Origin: CAVVDT01 sp963747005
GTDB lineage: Bacteria; Pseudomonadota; Alphaproteobacteria; Rhizobiales; Aestuariivirgaceae
Reading direction: 5' to 3'
NCBI GenBank assembly: GCA_963747005.1
Contig: CAVVDT010000007.1
Location: forward strand, 62,001 to 126,000
Length of the DNA stretch: 64,000 bases
Shown here: positions 27,323 to 35,936 of the stretch, one piece after another
How positions within the stretch are numbered: position 1 is the first letter of the stretch
Layout of the letters: each line of letters begins with the position of its first letter
Translations under genes and position numbers: made by a program
The notes under the pieces: generated by a model
Database searches by the model: none
The model's input: only the letters and a program-made list of their open reading frames with translations
What the model was told of the DNA's origin: nothing

Positions 27323-28108
27323 TCACTGGGCCTTCATCTCGCCGAGATAGGCCTGTTGCACCATTTCGTTGTCGCGCAGGCTCTGCGCCGATCCCTCCAG
27401 CACCACGACGCCGGTCTGCAGCACATAGCCGTAATCGGCGATCGACAGCGCCATGTTGGCGTTCTGCTCGACCATGAAGATGCTGGTGCCCTGGCGATTG
27501 ATCTCCTGGATGATGTCGAACACCTGTTCGACGATCGACGGTGCCAGGCCCATGGACGGTTCGTCCATGCACAGGAGTTTGGGGCGCGCCATCAGGGCAC
27601 GGCCCATGGCGACCATCTGCTGCTCGCCGCCCGAGAGGGTGCCGGCGACCTGCTTCAGGCGCTCCTTGATGCGGGGAAAAAGGGCGAACACACGCGCCTT
27701 GTCGGCCTCGATCTCAGCCGTGTCGTTGCGGGTAAAAGCGCCCATCTCGAGATTTTCCAGCACCGTCATGCGCGGAAACAGCCGCCGTGCTTCCGGCACC
27801 GGCGCGATGCCCTGCCTGACGCGATCGGCGGTGGGCAGGTCGTTGATGCGGGCGCCGGCATAGGTCAGCGTGCCGCTCCTGGGCTTCACGATGCCGAGGA
27901 TGGTCTTCATGGTGGTCGACTTGCCGCAGGCATTGCCGCCGAGCAGGCAGACGATCTCGCCTTCGCCAACGCGATAGTTGACGCCCTTCAGGACGTGAAG
28001 CTCGCCGTAATAGGTATTGACGTCCTTGAACTCAAGAAGCGGCGGCCGCCTCTGCAATGGCGTCTGTTGTTCGTCCGAGATAGGCACGCAGCACTTCCTT
28101 GTTGGCAT
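27323..28108 (-). CDS. livF: Branched-chain-type ABC transporter ATP-binding protein (LivF)
   Basis: 261 residues if started at the ATG at 28106-28108, which overlaps the LivMG gene by 77 bases. Conserved LivF sequence begins only at LLEFKDVNTYYG, near the end of that overlap, so an internal TTG start is possible. Walker A is GGNACGKSTTMK (the usual GxNGAGKST is altered to NACGKS), the Q-loop region is VPEARRLFPRMTV, the signature is LSGGEQQMVAMGRAL, Walker B is LLCMDEPSMGL, and VEQNANMAL contains the family EQN sequence. It is the last gene of a livK-H-MG-F unit. Confidence 0.9.
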   Translation of the reverse strand: MPTRKCCVPISDEQQTPLQRRPPLLEFKDVNTYYGELHVLKGVNYRVGEGEIVCLLGGNACGKSTTMKTILGIVKPRSGTLTYAGARINDLPTADRVRQGIAPVPEARRLFPRMTVLENLEMGAFTRNDTAEIEADKARVFALFPRIKERLKQVAGTLSGGEQQMVAMGRALMARPKLLCMDEPSMGLAPSIVEQVFDIIQEINRQGTSIFMVEQNANMALSIADYGYVLQTGVVVLEGSAQSLRDNEMVQQAYLGEMKAQ

Positions 28109-30104
28109 GGACTTCCTTCGGCGTGCCCTCGGCGATCTTCTCGCCGTGATCGAGCACCACCACCCTGTCGGCGATCTCGTTGACGACCGCCAGCTTGTGC
28201 TCGATCATCAACACCGTCACGCCACGGTCGCGCAGACGCCGGATCTGGTCGCTGAGCTCCAGCGTCTCGGTCGGGTTCATCCCGGCGGTCGGTTCATCGA
28301 GCAGCAGCAAGACGGGCTCCGATACCAGCGCCCTGGCGATCTCCAGACGCCGCCGGTTGGCATAGGAAAGCGAGTGGGCCAGGTGTTGCAGGCGCGGCAT
28401 CAGCCGGTTGCCGAAAATGCGCAGGACTTCGAGGGCGCGGTTGCGCGCTGCCTCCTCCTCGCGCCTGACACGGGGCAAGCGCAGCACCGCCCCGATGGCC
28501 CCGGTCGAGGTGCGGGCGTGGGTGCCGACCAGGGCGTTTTCCAGCACCGTCATGTTGGAGAACAGGCGCAGGTTCTGGAAGGTGCGCGCGATACCCCTTT
28601 CGACCACGAGGTGGGGCTTCAGCCCGGTCACATCCTCGCCTTCTAGAAGCACCTTGCCGCGGTCCGGCTCGGTGAGGCCGGTAATGAGATTGAAGAACGT
28701 CGTCTTTCCCGACCCGTTGGGCCCGATGATGCCGACGATGGTGCCGGGCATGACGTCGAGGTCGATGCCCGCCACGGCATGAATGCCGCCGAAGGATTTT
28801 GCCAGTCCCCTGATCTCGAGCAGCGGCTTGTCAGGATCGATGCTGCGCCGGTGAAGCGGTGCCAGTCCCGCCTCGACGGCGCTACGCGAGGGCATGGCGT
28901 TTTGTTCCTCGAAGGTCAACGCTGTCACGGCGGCGCGTTCGGGAATGAGCCCCTGGCGGCGATACAGCATCATGAACACGAGGATGATGCCGAAGATCAG
29001 TTCGATGGACTGCACGAGATCGAGATTCTGCAGGAAAACGATGCCGGTGAAGTCGCCGAGCGCATGGATCCATTGCGTCAGGTCCTGCAGGAACCATGAT
29101 TGCAGCAATTGCAGGATGAGGGCGCCGACCACCACGCCGGCAACGCTGCCGATGCCGCCCAGCACGATCATCACGAGAAGCATGACCGAAACCGGAAACA
29201 TGAACATCTCCGGGGAGGCCGTCTGCAGCTTGGCGACGAAGAAGGTTCCCGTGGAGCCGGCAAAACTGGCGCCGATGGCAAACGCAAGGAGCTTGAGGCG
29301 GGTGCGGTTGACCCCCATCGCCTCGGCGGCGATCTCGTCCTCACGTATGGCCAGCCAGGCGCGGCCGATGCGCGAATGTTTCAAGCGCGTGCTGACAAAG
29401 ATCAGGAAGATGATCATCGCCAGGCCGAGATAGTAATAGGGCGTCGACAGGACGCTGAAATCGTAGCCGAACAGCTTTGGCGTGGTAACACCGCTGAGCC
29501 CCTGGGCCCCGTTGGTGACATAGGGCGTGTTGCGCGCCACGATCGGCACGATCTCGCCAAAGCCGAGAGTGACGATGGCGAGATAATCGCCCTTCAGGCG
29601 CAGGGTCGGCGCGCCGAAGAGGAGCCCGAAGAAGGCGGCGACCAGCGCCGAGACCGGGATCATCAACCAGAACGAGACCGCGAAGTGTACGGTGCCGATG
29701 CCGCCGTCAGGTGTCAGATGCTGGACCAGGCCGAGCCATTGGAACGGTACCCAGAAACTCGACCATTCGGGTTGCATCTGATAGGAGGAAAAGGCGCCGT
29801 ACGTGTAGGCGCCGATGGCGAAGAACGCCGCATAACCCAGATCGAGCAGGCCGGCAAAGCCGACGACGATGTTGAGCCCGAGCGCCAGCATGGCGTAGGC
29901 CAGCGCGTTGGCGGCTGAATCGATGTCGCCTTCATTGCCGTCGATATAGGGAAAGGCCAGCGCGAAGGCGAGGATGAGGCCGTAGAGCCAGGGGCGGAAG
30001 CGCTCGCTCCTGGCACGGTCGCGGATCGCCGGAATCCAGCTATGGAGGCGGACCATCGACGCCGGGGGCGTCGTCTCGGAAGATTCGAGGTGCGGTTCCG
30101 GCAT
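28032..30104 (-). CDS. livMG: Fused LivM permease and LivG ATPase
   Basis: 690 residues. Residues about 30-385 are a LivM-type permease with eight or more membrane helices (LGLNIVVGFAGLLDLGYAAFFAIGAY; LKGDYLAIVTLGFGEI). Residues about 425-680 are a LivG ATPase with IRGLAKSFGGIHAV, Walker A GPNGSGKTTFFN, signature LSYANRRRLEIARAL, Walker B LLLLDEPTAGMNP and the switch His in MIEHKLA. Separate livM and livG are the rule; fusions occur in some Alphaproteobacteria. It starts three bases after the LivH stop. The linker (about 390-420) has no recognised domain. Confidence 0.92.
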   Translation of the reverse strand: MPEPHLESSETTPPASMVRLHSWIPAIRDRARSERFRPWLYGLILAFALAFPYIDGNEGDIDSAANALAYAMLALGLNIVVGFAGLLDLGYAAFFAIGAYTYGAFSSYQMQPEWSSFWVPFQWLGLVQHLTPDGGIGTVHFAVSFWLMIPVSALVAAFFGLLFGAPTLRLKGDYLAIVTLGFGEIVPIVARNTPYVTNGAQGLSGVTTPKLFGYDFSVLSTPYYYLGLAMIIFLIFVSTRLKHSRIGRAWLAIREDEIAAEAMGVNRTRLKLLAFAIGASFAGSTGTFFVAKLQTASPEMFMFPVSVMLLVMIVLGGIGSVAGVVVGALILQLLQSWFLQDLTQWIHALGDFTGIVFLQNLDLVQSIELIFGIILVFMMLYRRQGLIPERAAVTALTFEEQNAMPSRSAVEAGLAPLHRRSIDPDKPLLEIRGLAKSFGGIHAVAGIDLDVMPGTIVGIIGPNGSGKTTFFNLITGLTEPDRGKVLLEGEDVTGLKPHLVVERGIARTFQNLRLFSNMTVLENALVGTHARTSTGAIGAVLRLPRVRREEEAARNRALEVLRIFGNRLMPRLQHLAHSLSYANRRRLEIARALVSEPVLLLLDEPTAGMNPTETLELSDQIRRLRDRGVTVLMIEHKLAVVNEIADRVVVLDHGEKIAEGTPKEVHANKEVLRAYLGRTTDAIAEAAAAS

Positions 30105-30107
30105 CGC

Positions 30108-31037
30108 CTAGGACTTCGTCGGGGCCGCGCGGCCGAGGAGACCGGTGGGGCGGAAGACAAGCACCAGGACCAGAAGGGAAAAGATGATGACGTCGGTCCA
30201 GCGCACCGCGATGTATTGTCCGCCGAGCGATTCGATCAGGCCTATCACCACCCCGCCGAGCATGGCGCCGGGGATATTGCCGATGCCGCCGAGCACCGCA
30301 GCCGTAAAGGCGCGCAGGCCGGCGGTGTAGCCGATCAGGTAACTGGTGTAGTTGTAATAGAGCCCGAAGATCATGCCGGCCGCGCCGGCCAGCGCCGACC
30401 CGAGGAAGAAGGTGATGATCACCACGCGGTCAACATCGATGCCGACCATGCGGGCGGCCTCCTGATCCTGGGCCGTTGCCTGCATGGCCTTGCCCATCTT
30501 GGTGTGGCGCACGAAGTAATGCAGCCCCAGCATGAGCGACAGCGAGACGACCCATAAGAGGACCTCGCGCAGGCGCAAGGTGGCCCCGCCGAAGGTCCAG
30601 AAGGTGTTGGGCAGCGGGTTGACGTAGTTCTTCGAATCCGCACCCGCGCCTAGAAGGATGATGTTGTAGAGAATATAGGACAGTCCGATGGTGGTGATCA
30701 TCGGCGCTGTCCCCCGGACCCCGCGCAGGGGCCTCAGCGCGAACCGTTCGATCGCCACGCCGAGGAGGCCGCTGCCGAGCATCGTGGCGATAAGCGCGAC
30801 GGCGAGAACACCGACCAGGGGCAGCCCGTAGAGGACTTGCGTCTGCCCGACGAACCCCATCGCCTCCAATGCCCACATGGCAAGGAATGAGCCCACCATG
30901 AAGACATTGAAGTGCGCAAAGTTGATCAGCTCGATGATGCCGTAGACCATGGTGAAGCCGAGCGCGAGGAGAGAGTACATCGCGCCCAGGCTCACACCAT
31001 TGATCACCTGCTGCAGGAAGACATCCCACGCCGTCAT
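30108..31037 (-). CDS. livH: Branched-chain-type ABC transporter permease (LivH)
   Basis: 309 residues with about eight membrane helices. Conserved parts are QQVINGVSLGAMYSLLALGFTMVYGIIELINFAHF near the N terminus (family GxxYAL-GL and NFAHG region) and GLRAFTAAVLGGIGNIPGAMLGG near residue 250. It pairs with the LivM half of the next gene to form the channel. It lies 37 bases after the binding-protein gene and three before the fusion gene. Confidence 0.93.
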   Translation of the reverse strand: MTAWDVFLQQVINGVSLGAMYSLLALGFTMVYGIIELINFAHFNVFMVGSFLAMWALEAMGFVGQTQVLYGLPLVGVLAVALIATMLGSGLLGVAIERFALRPLRGVRGTAPMITTIGLSYILYNIILLGAGADSKNYVNPLPNTFWTFGGATLRLREVLLWVVSLSLMLGLHYFVRHTKMGKAMQATAQDQEAARMVGIDVDRVVIITFFLGSALAGAAGMIFGLYYNYTSYLIGYTAGLRAFTAAVLGGIGNIPGAMLGGVVIGLIESLGGQYIAVRWTDVIIFSLLVLVLVFRPTGLLGRAAPTKS

Positions 31038-31074
31038 CGGTTGGACCCGCGATGGAATGTCACGAACATGCGGT

Positions 31075-32328
31075 TCACGCCTGCGGCGCTACGCTGAGAT
31101 AGTCCAGTTGATGGGTGAGATCATCAGCCGGGTATTTCGAGTTGAGCTTGTACTGGAAGACGCTGACCGTGCGGTCGAGGATGTCGCCGTTCTTGTCGAA
31201 GGAGACGACGCCCTGCAGCGTCTTCAGATGCGAAGTCTGGATCGCGTCGCGGACGTTCGAGCGGTTCATCTTCTTGCCGCTCTTGGCCACCCGCTTGACC
31301 GCGTCCATGATCACCAGCGCGGCGTCATAGGAAGTGATGGAATAATCGTCGGGAACCTTGTTGTACTTGGCCTTGAAGTCCTTGACGAACTTGGCCGCCA
31401 CCGGGCTCTCGGTCAGATGCGGACCGGCGTTGGTGGCGTACCAGCCCTCCACCGCCGGGAAGCCGGCGCCGGTGAGGAAGCTGCCGCCGGCGACGCCATC
31501 GCCGCCACCCTTGATCACCTTGGGGATGATCTCGTGGGCCTGCTTGGCCAGCTTGACGCCGGCCTGCGATACGCCGCCGTAATAGATGGCGTCAGGGTTG
31601 AGTGCCTTGATCTTGGTGAGGACGGTCGTGTAGTCGGCTTCCTTGGGGTTGAGCTGATCGCGCCCGAGGATCTTGATGCCGATCTTCTTGGCCTGCGCCT
31701 GGAACGCATCGGCGAGGCCGACGCCGTAAGCGCCTGAATCATCAAGTACGAACACCGACTTTACATGCAGCTTTTCCTTGTAGAAGTTGGCCATGTTGGG
31801 GCCCTGATAGGCATCGGTCGTCACGGTGCGGAAATAGACCGCCTTGCCCTTGGGCCTGAACTGGCCGGCCATCTTCGGGTTGGTGATATCGGGATTGGTG
31901 GAGGCCGGCGTTATGGTGGCCAGGTCGGCTTCGGAGAGGATGGGCGACATCGCCTTGCCGTCGCCGCTCATTTCCGGGCCGACATTGGCGACGACCATCG
32001 GATCAGCCACCAGTTTCTTGGTGTTGGTCGCGGCCTGCGCAGGGTCATACTGGCCCGCCGTGGCGGTGCCGTTGTCATAGAGGACCGCGACGATCTTGTA
32101 GCCGGCAACACCGCCCTTGGCGTTCATCTCGTCGATCGCCAGCATGGCGCCGTCCTTGATCAGCGTTGCGTCTTCAGCATCGGCGCCGGTAATCGGGACC
32201 GTAATGCCGATCTTGACGATCTTCTGCGCGGCGAATGCCGAAAGACCGCCGAGGCTGGTCGCCAAGGCTGTCGCGCCGGTGAGGGCGACGACGTTGAATG
32301 CGCGTCGTGATAACCTGATTTCCGTCAT
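31075..32328 (-). CDS. Branched-chain-type ABC transporter substrate-binding protein
   Basis: 417 residues. The N terminus is a twin-arginine signal (RLSRRAFNVVALTG, ending AFAAQ). The type I periplasmic fold is clear: VKIGITVPITGADA, LAIDEMNAKGGVAGY, KLVADPMVVANVGPEMSGDG, then SVFVLDDSGAYGVGLADAF and DYTTVLTKIKALNPDAIYYGG. Ligands of this family range from branched-chain amino acids to amides and aromatic acids, so the true ligand is open. A 600-base upstream gap probably carries its promoter. Confidence 0.92.
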   Translation of the reverse strand: MTEIRLSRRAFNVVALTGATALATSLGGLSAFAAQKIVKIGITVPITGADAEDATLIKDGAMLAIDEMNAKGGVAGYKIVAVLYDNGTATAGQYDPAQAATNTKKLVADPMVVANVGPEMSGDGKAMSPILSEADLATITPASTNPDITNPKMAGQFRPKGKAVYFRTVTTDAYQGPNMANFYKEKLHVKSVFVLDDSGAYGVGLADAFQAQAKKIGIKILGRDQLNPKEADYTTVLTKIKALNPDAIYYGGVSQAGVKLAKQAHEIIPKVIKGGGDGVAGGSFLTGAGFPAVEGWYATNAGPHLTESPVAAKFVKDFKAKYNKVPDDYSITSYDAALVIMDAVKRVAKSGKKMNRSNVRDAIQTSHLKTLQGVVSFDKNGDILDRTVSVFQYKLNSKYPADDLTHQLDYLSVAPQA

Positions 32329-32895
32329 TTTTTCTGCTCCCTGTCAAAGTCCACCGTAAGACTTGCGGCCGTCGCGAGACGGGCGCGTTCACGCGTGTTC
32401 AAAGTTGATGGAGGCCCCAGCGAGCCATCGAGGGATATGTCTGACCGTCGTTGAGACATGCACGCTCCCACAACGAACGCTGCGAGCTTTAAGTTGCCCC
32501 TGTACCCTGCTTCTCTGGAGCTAGGCAGCAAACGACCCGAAGATCAACAGAATTCATCAGCATTGGAACAAATTGCCGCACGGGTGATTTCACTGGAAAT
32601 TGTCGGAACGAAGCCGGTTGTCAAATTTTTGGGACGAACTAGAGAGAACGGTTCGGGTCTGTGGCGGGATATGAAGTTATATGTTACCATATCGTGTACA
32701 AGTGGTAATTTTTACTATGATATACTGACATTTACGTAAAGGTCAATTTCACCATCCGACTTTGGACGGAACCGACATAGCGCCGGAGCGGGGCCATTAG
32801 GCTGGCGCTTGCTTGTTATCTTGCACGAACGCAGTTTGGTTGAGGGCTGCAAAAGAGCATTCCTGAAAAGGCTTGCCACGGGCACACCAGTGCAC
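32329..32895. other. Intergenic region with an AT-rich stretch, no gene seen
   Basis: About 570 bases between the divergent binding-protein gene and arsR. Around 32665-32750 the sequence becomes clearly AT-rich (for example ACCATATCG, AATTTTTACTATGATATAC), unlike the flanking genes, which suggests promoter or foreign-origin sequence. A 93-codon frame at 32458-32739 has no family features, no ribosome-binding site and changes composition half way, so I do not call it. The transporter promoter should lie near 32330-32460. Confidence 0.5.
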
Positions 32896-32922
32896 TATTC
32901 GTATTTCGACGAATAACGAATA
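32896..32922. promoter_or_regulatory. ArsR operator: inverted repeat plus an extra half-site
   Basis: TATTCGT (32896-32902) and ACGAATA (32909-32915) are perfect seven-base inverted arms with a six-base spacer. A further ACGAATA follows directly (32916-32922). The element ends at the start of the arsR-type gene, the classical position for self-repression that is lifted by arsenite. Only the repeats are seen; binding is inferred from ArsR family behaviour. Confidence 0.7.
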
Positions 32923-32932
32923 AGTGAAATAC

Positions 32933-33274
32933 ATGCCCGCTGCCAAACGGCGTCAAGACAGCCCGACTTCAACCCAGGGCGCTCATGAACCGATCGCCCG
33001 GCTCGCAAAGGCCCTGGCCCACCCGGCACGGGTGCAGATTGTCCAGACGCTGTTGCGCCGCACGACCTGCATCGGCTGCGACATCGTGGAAGAGATCGGT
33101 CTCGCCGCGTCCACGACGTCGGAGCATCTGCGAATCCTGAAGGAAGCCGGCGTGATCGTCGGCGAGATTGAGCGTCCGCGCGTGTGCTATTCGCTCAATC
33201 CGGCGGCATTCAAACCACTGGCTGCCTTTCTTGATCTGGCCGCGGCAGGACGCGCCCGGAAGGGACAAGGCTGA
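32933..33274 (+). CDS. arsR: ArsR-family metalloregulator
   Basis: 113 residues from the ATG at 32933; a GTG at 32924 in frame is an alternative. The winged helix covers about residues 18-90 (AKALAHPARVQIVQTLL, STTSEHLRILKEAGVI). The CIGC motif just after the first helices is a likely As(III)/Sb(III) ligand pair in the region where ArsR carries CxC or CxxC. The gene is two bases from an ACR3 arsenite pump and is preceded by a strong operator-like repeat. It should repress the pair until arsenite binds. Confidence 0.88.
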   Translation: MPAAKRRQDSPTSTQGAHEPIARLAKALAHPARVQIVQTLLRRTTCIGCDIVEEIGLAASTTSEHLRILKEAGVIVGEIERPRVCYSLNPAAFKPLAAFLDLAAAGRARKGQG

Positions 33275-33276
33275 GC

Positions 33277-34341
33277 ATGTCCACGTTCGAACGGTACCTC
33301 ACCGTCTGGGTTGTCTTCTGCATCCTTGTCGGAATTGCCCTCGGGCACTTCCTTCCCACGGTGTTCCACATCATCGGTGCAGCCGAGATTGCCCGCGTCA
33401 ACATCCCCGTGGCGGTGCTCATCTGGCTGATGATCATCCCCATGCTGGTGAAGATCGATTTCGCGGCCCTGTCGCAGGTCAGGGAGCATTGGCGGGGAAT
33501 CGGGGTCACGCTGTTCATCAACTGGGCCGTGAAGCCGTTTTCCATGGCTTTCCTGGGCTGGCTCTTCATCGGCTGGCTGTTACGGCCCTATCTCCCGGCC
33601 GATCAGATCGACAGCTACATCGCCGGCCTCATCCTGCTGGCGGCGGCGCCGTGCACGGCGATGGTGTTCGTGTGGAGCAACCTGTCGCATGGCGAGCCGC
33701 ATTTCACGCTCAGCCAGGTGGCGCTCAACGACTTGATCATGGTGTTCGCCTTCGCCCCCATCGTCGGCCTACTGCTCGGATTGTCGGCGATCACCGTGCC
33801 GTGGGAAACGCTGCTGCTTTCGGTCGTTCTCTACATTGTCGTGCCGGTCATCATCGCGCAGGTCGTTCGACGCAGCGTCATTGCGGCTGGCGGCAGCGAG
33901 GCGTTGACGCGGCTGCTATCCAGACTGCAGCCGGTTTCGCTCGTGGCCCTGCTCGCCACGCTGGTTCTGCTGTTCGGGTTCCAGGGCGAGCAGATCCTGG
34001 CGCAGCCCCTGATTATCGCCATCCTGGCGGTGCCGATCCTGATCCAGGTCTATTTCAACGCCGGGCTTGCCTATCTTCTCAATCGGGCAACAGGCGAGGC
34101 GCATTGCGTGGCCGGGCCGTCGGCGCTGATCGGCGCCAGCAATTTCTTCGAACTGGCCGTCGCCGCTGCCATCAGCCTGTTCGGCTTCAATTCGGGCGCA
34201 GCACTGGCGACCGTCGTCGGGGTGCTGATCGAGGTGCCGGTGATGCTTTCGGTAGTAAAGATCGTGAATGGCACGCGCGTGTGGTACGAGGCCGGCGCCA
34301 CGGTGCGGCAACGCACCGCCGGCGAGAAGCCGGGAGGCTGA
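33277..34341 (+). CDS. ACR3-family arsenite efflux transporter
   Basis: 354 residues, about ten membrane helices. Recognisable ACR3 sequence includes IWLMIIPMLVKIDF, FINWAVKPFSMAFLGWLF, and LLAAAPCTAMVFVWSNLS with the conserved cysteine of the As(III) pathway. LNDLIMVFAFAPIV, AGPSALIGASNFFELAVAAAISLFG and VEVPVML-like sequence (LIEVPVML) complete the match. It exports arsenite from the cytoplasm. It is translated two bases after arsR. No arsenate reductase gene is visible nearby, so the pair may rely on one elsewhere. Confidence 0.93.
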   Translation: MSTFERYLTVWVVFCILVGIALGHFLPTVFHIIGAAEIARVNIPVAVLIWLMIIPMLVKIDFAALSQVREHWRGIGVTLFINWAVKPFSMAFLGWLFIGWLLRPYLPADQIDSYIAGLILLAAAPCTAMVFVWSNLSHGEPHFTLSQVALNDLIMVFAFAPIVGLLLGLSAITVPWETLLLSVVLYIVVPVIIAQVVRRSVIAAGGSEALTRLLSRLQPVSLVALLATLVLLFGFQGEQILAQPLIIAILAVPILIQVYFNAGLAYLLNRATGEAHCVAGPSALIGASNFFELAVAAAISLFGFNSGAALATVVGVLIEVPVMLSVVKIVNGTRVWYEAGATVRQRTAGEKPGG

Positions 34342-34400
34342 CAGCAGCAACGGCCGTCTCGTCCGGCGGCTCCCTGTCCGGGGCAAGGGAGCTACGGCGA

Positions 34401-34925
34401 TCAGGCGGCAATTTCGTGGATGTGAACGTCGTGGGCCGAGTGGGCCTTCAGGATTTCGAGCGCCAGCTTTTCCTGCGCCGCGTCACGCACATTGACCCAC
34501 AACAGCAGACCGCCGCGCGCCAGTTGCTCCTTGAGCCGCTGCGCGTGGTGCTGGTGCATCTTGCGGCCGAGCATGCCGCCGAGCGCCGCCCCGCCGCCGG
34601 CCGCCACCAGTATCGGCAGCACGCCGCCGATGCCGGCGAGCGTCAAGGCGCCGATCGAGGCCAGCCCGACGGCCAGGCCATACTCGGCTTCCAGCCGCGA
34701 CACCCTGGTAAAGAAGGTCTCGCGCGGCGCGGCAGGATCATCTTCCATCTCGGCGACGCGCTGGTAACGATGGCCCAGCTTGTGCTCCACGGTCGCCTCG
34801 TCCGCCAGCAGGCTGAAGGCCGCGCGGTCGAAGCCACGGGTTTCGAGCGCAATCACGGCGGTCTCGAGTGTTTCGGCATCATCGAAGAGGGCGACGGCCT
34901 CACGGATGCTCTGGTCCATTGTCAT
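34401..34925 (-). CDS. Glycine-zipper membrane protein of unknown function
   Basis: 174 residues, with AAGGAG six bases upstream of the ATG at 34923-34925. Residues 1-75 form an alpha/beta part (EAVALFDDAETLETAVIALETRGFD, the look of a DUF1269/ferredoxin-like stress protein). Residues about 85-118 are very Gly/Ala-rich and hydrophobic (LASIGALTLAGIGG, AAGGGAALGGMLG), a glycine zipper that probably inserts in the membrane. The last 45 residues return to an alpha/beta segment (GGLLLWVNVRDA, HDVHIHEIAA). No named function. Confidence 0.75.
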   Translation of the reverse strand: MTMDQSIREAVALFDDAETLETAVIALETRGFDRAAFSLLADEATVEHKLGHRYQRVAEMEDDPAAPRETFFTRVSRLEAEYGLAVGLASIGALTLAGIGGVLPILVAAGGGAALGGMLGRKMHQHHAQRLKEQLARGGLLLWVNVRDAAQEKLALEILKAHSAHDVHIHEIAA

Positions 34926-35102
34926 GTCACTCCTTGGGGTTCTCGGTCCGGTGCAGCCGGCATAGCATTGGGGGCCATCACCATGTCGGCGCTGTGGCGA
35001 ATGTTTTCAGCCTCCAGCATCGTGAAGGCAAGAACCTGGCCTGCGGTGATTGCGTTGCGATCCTCGCCACAAAGCGCACGCACCGGCGCGTCGGCTTCGA
35101 AT

Positions 35103-35567
35103 TCACCGGATGCGGTAGGTCTGGTGGCAGGCGTTGCAGTTGTCGGTTATCTCCTGCAGGGCCTTGTAGACGTTGCGCTGCGATTCCCTGCCAGGGTCTA
35201 GTTCCGCATCGCGGGCGACAATGACAAAGCGGCTGGCGGCATGATGCATCCGGGTGCCGAGCATCGCCATGCCTTGCGGCATGAATTTGCTCAGTTGCTC
35301 TGCCCCGTGAAGCGAAAGCGACGACATGCCAAGCCGCTTCTCGGCGATCGCCGTGGCGTTGTCGACATCACCCTCGGCAAGCGCCGCCAGCAGATCGTTG
35401 AGCGCGACGAGATGATCGCGCATGTTCGCCAGCATGTGCTCCTGCATCATCGGCGGCAGTTTTACCAGCTCGCGGCCATCCTCGCCGGCGCCAGCGGAAC
35501 CGGGCGGCAAACTACAGCCGGCAATCGCCACAAGCAGCCCCGCGAACAGGGATTTGAACGTGCGCAT
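35103..35567 (-). CDS. Lipoprotein cytochrome c'-type protein
   Basis: 154 residues from the ATG at 35565-35567 (GGAGACAG upstream). The N terminus is a lipoprotein signal with a lipobox ending AIAGC, so the mature protein is lipid-anchored. The body is helical and the C terminus has a single haem-binding CNACH followed by QTYRIR, the arrangement of class II cytochromes c (c' family), where CxxCH sits near the end. The usual cytochrome c' is soluble and about 130 residues; the lipid anchor is less common. Probable periplasmic electron or gas (NO/CO) binding role. Confidence 0.8.
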   Translation of the reverse strand: MRTFKSLFAGLLVAIAGCSLPPGSAGAGEDGRELVKLPPMMQEHMLANMRDHLVALNDLLAALAEGDVDNATAIAEKRLGMSSLSLHGAEQLSKFMPQGMAMLGTRMHHAASRFVIVARDAELDPGRESQRNVYKALQEITDNCNACHQTYRIR

Positions 35568-35936
35568 GAATCCTGTCTCCCCGCTGCCACTTGCATGGGA
35601 CCGGCGCATCAGTATCGTGACGCCAGGCAGTGCATCACAACAGAAATCGAAATTGCGTGCCGCCTGAACGACCATGACGCGCCGTTCCCTGGACAACCCC
35701 ACCGCGCCGAGCCTGAACGCGCCGCAGAACATCCTTGTTCACATTCCGATACTCCGGTTCCGTCTTCAACATCCAATCTCTGCGTGCGCGCAACCGGCAG
35801 CAAACCTCTCAGGAGCCGGCGTTGCGACCGCCGTCGATTGCCTTGACCGGTCGGGCATCGGCCACTAGTTTGAAGAAATTGACGTAAACGACATCCCTTG
35901 CGGCAGGCTATCAAAGCCCCGGCTCATGGAGAATTG

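Noticed and set aside
32458..32739. 93-codon plus-strand frame in the ars upstream gap
   Set aside because: No ribosome-binding site or family, and it crosses the border into the AT-rich stretch.
33168..35201. 677-codon plus-strand open frame
   Set aside because: It runs across arsR, acr3 and two minus-strand genes in another frame. The product is Arg/Pro/His-rich and has no domain.
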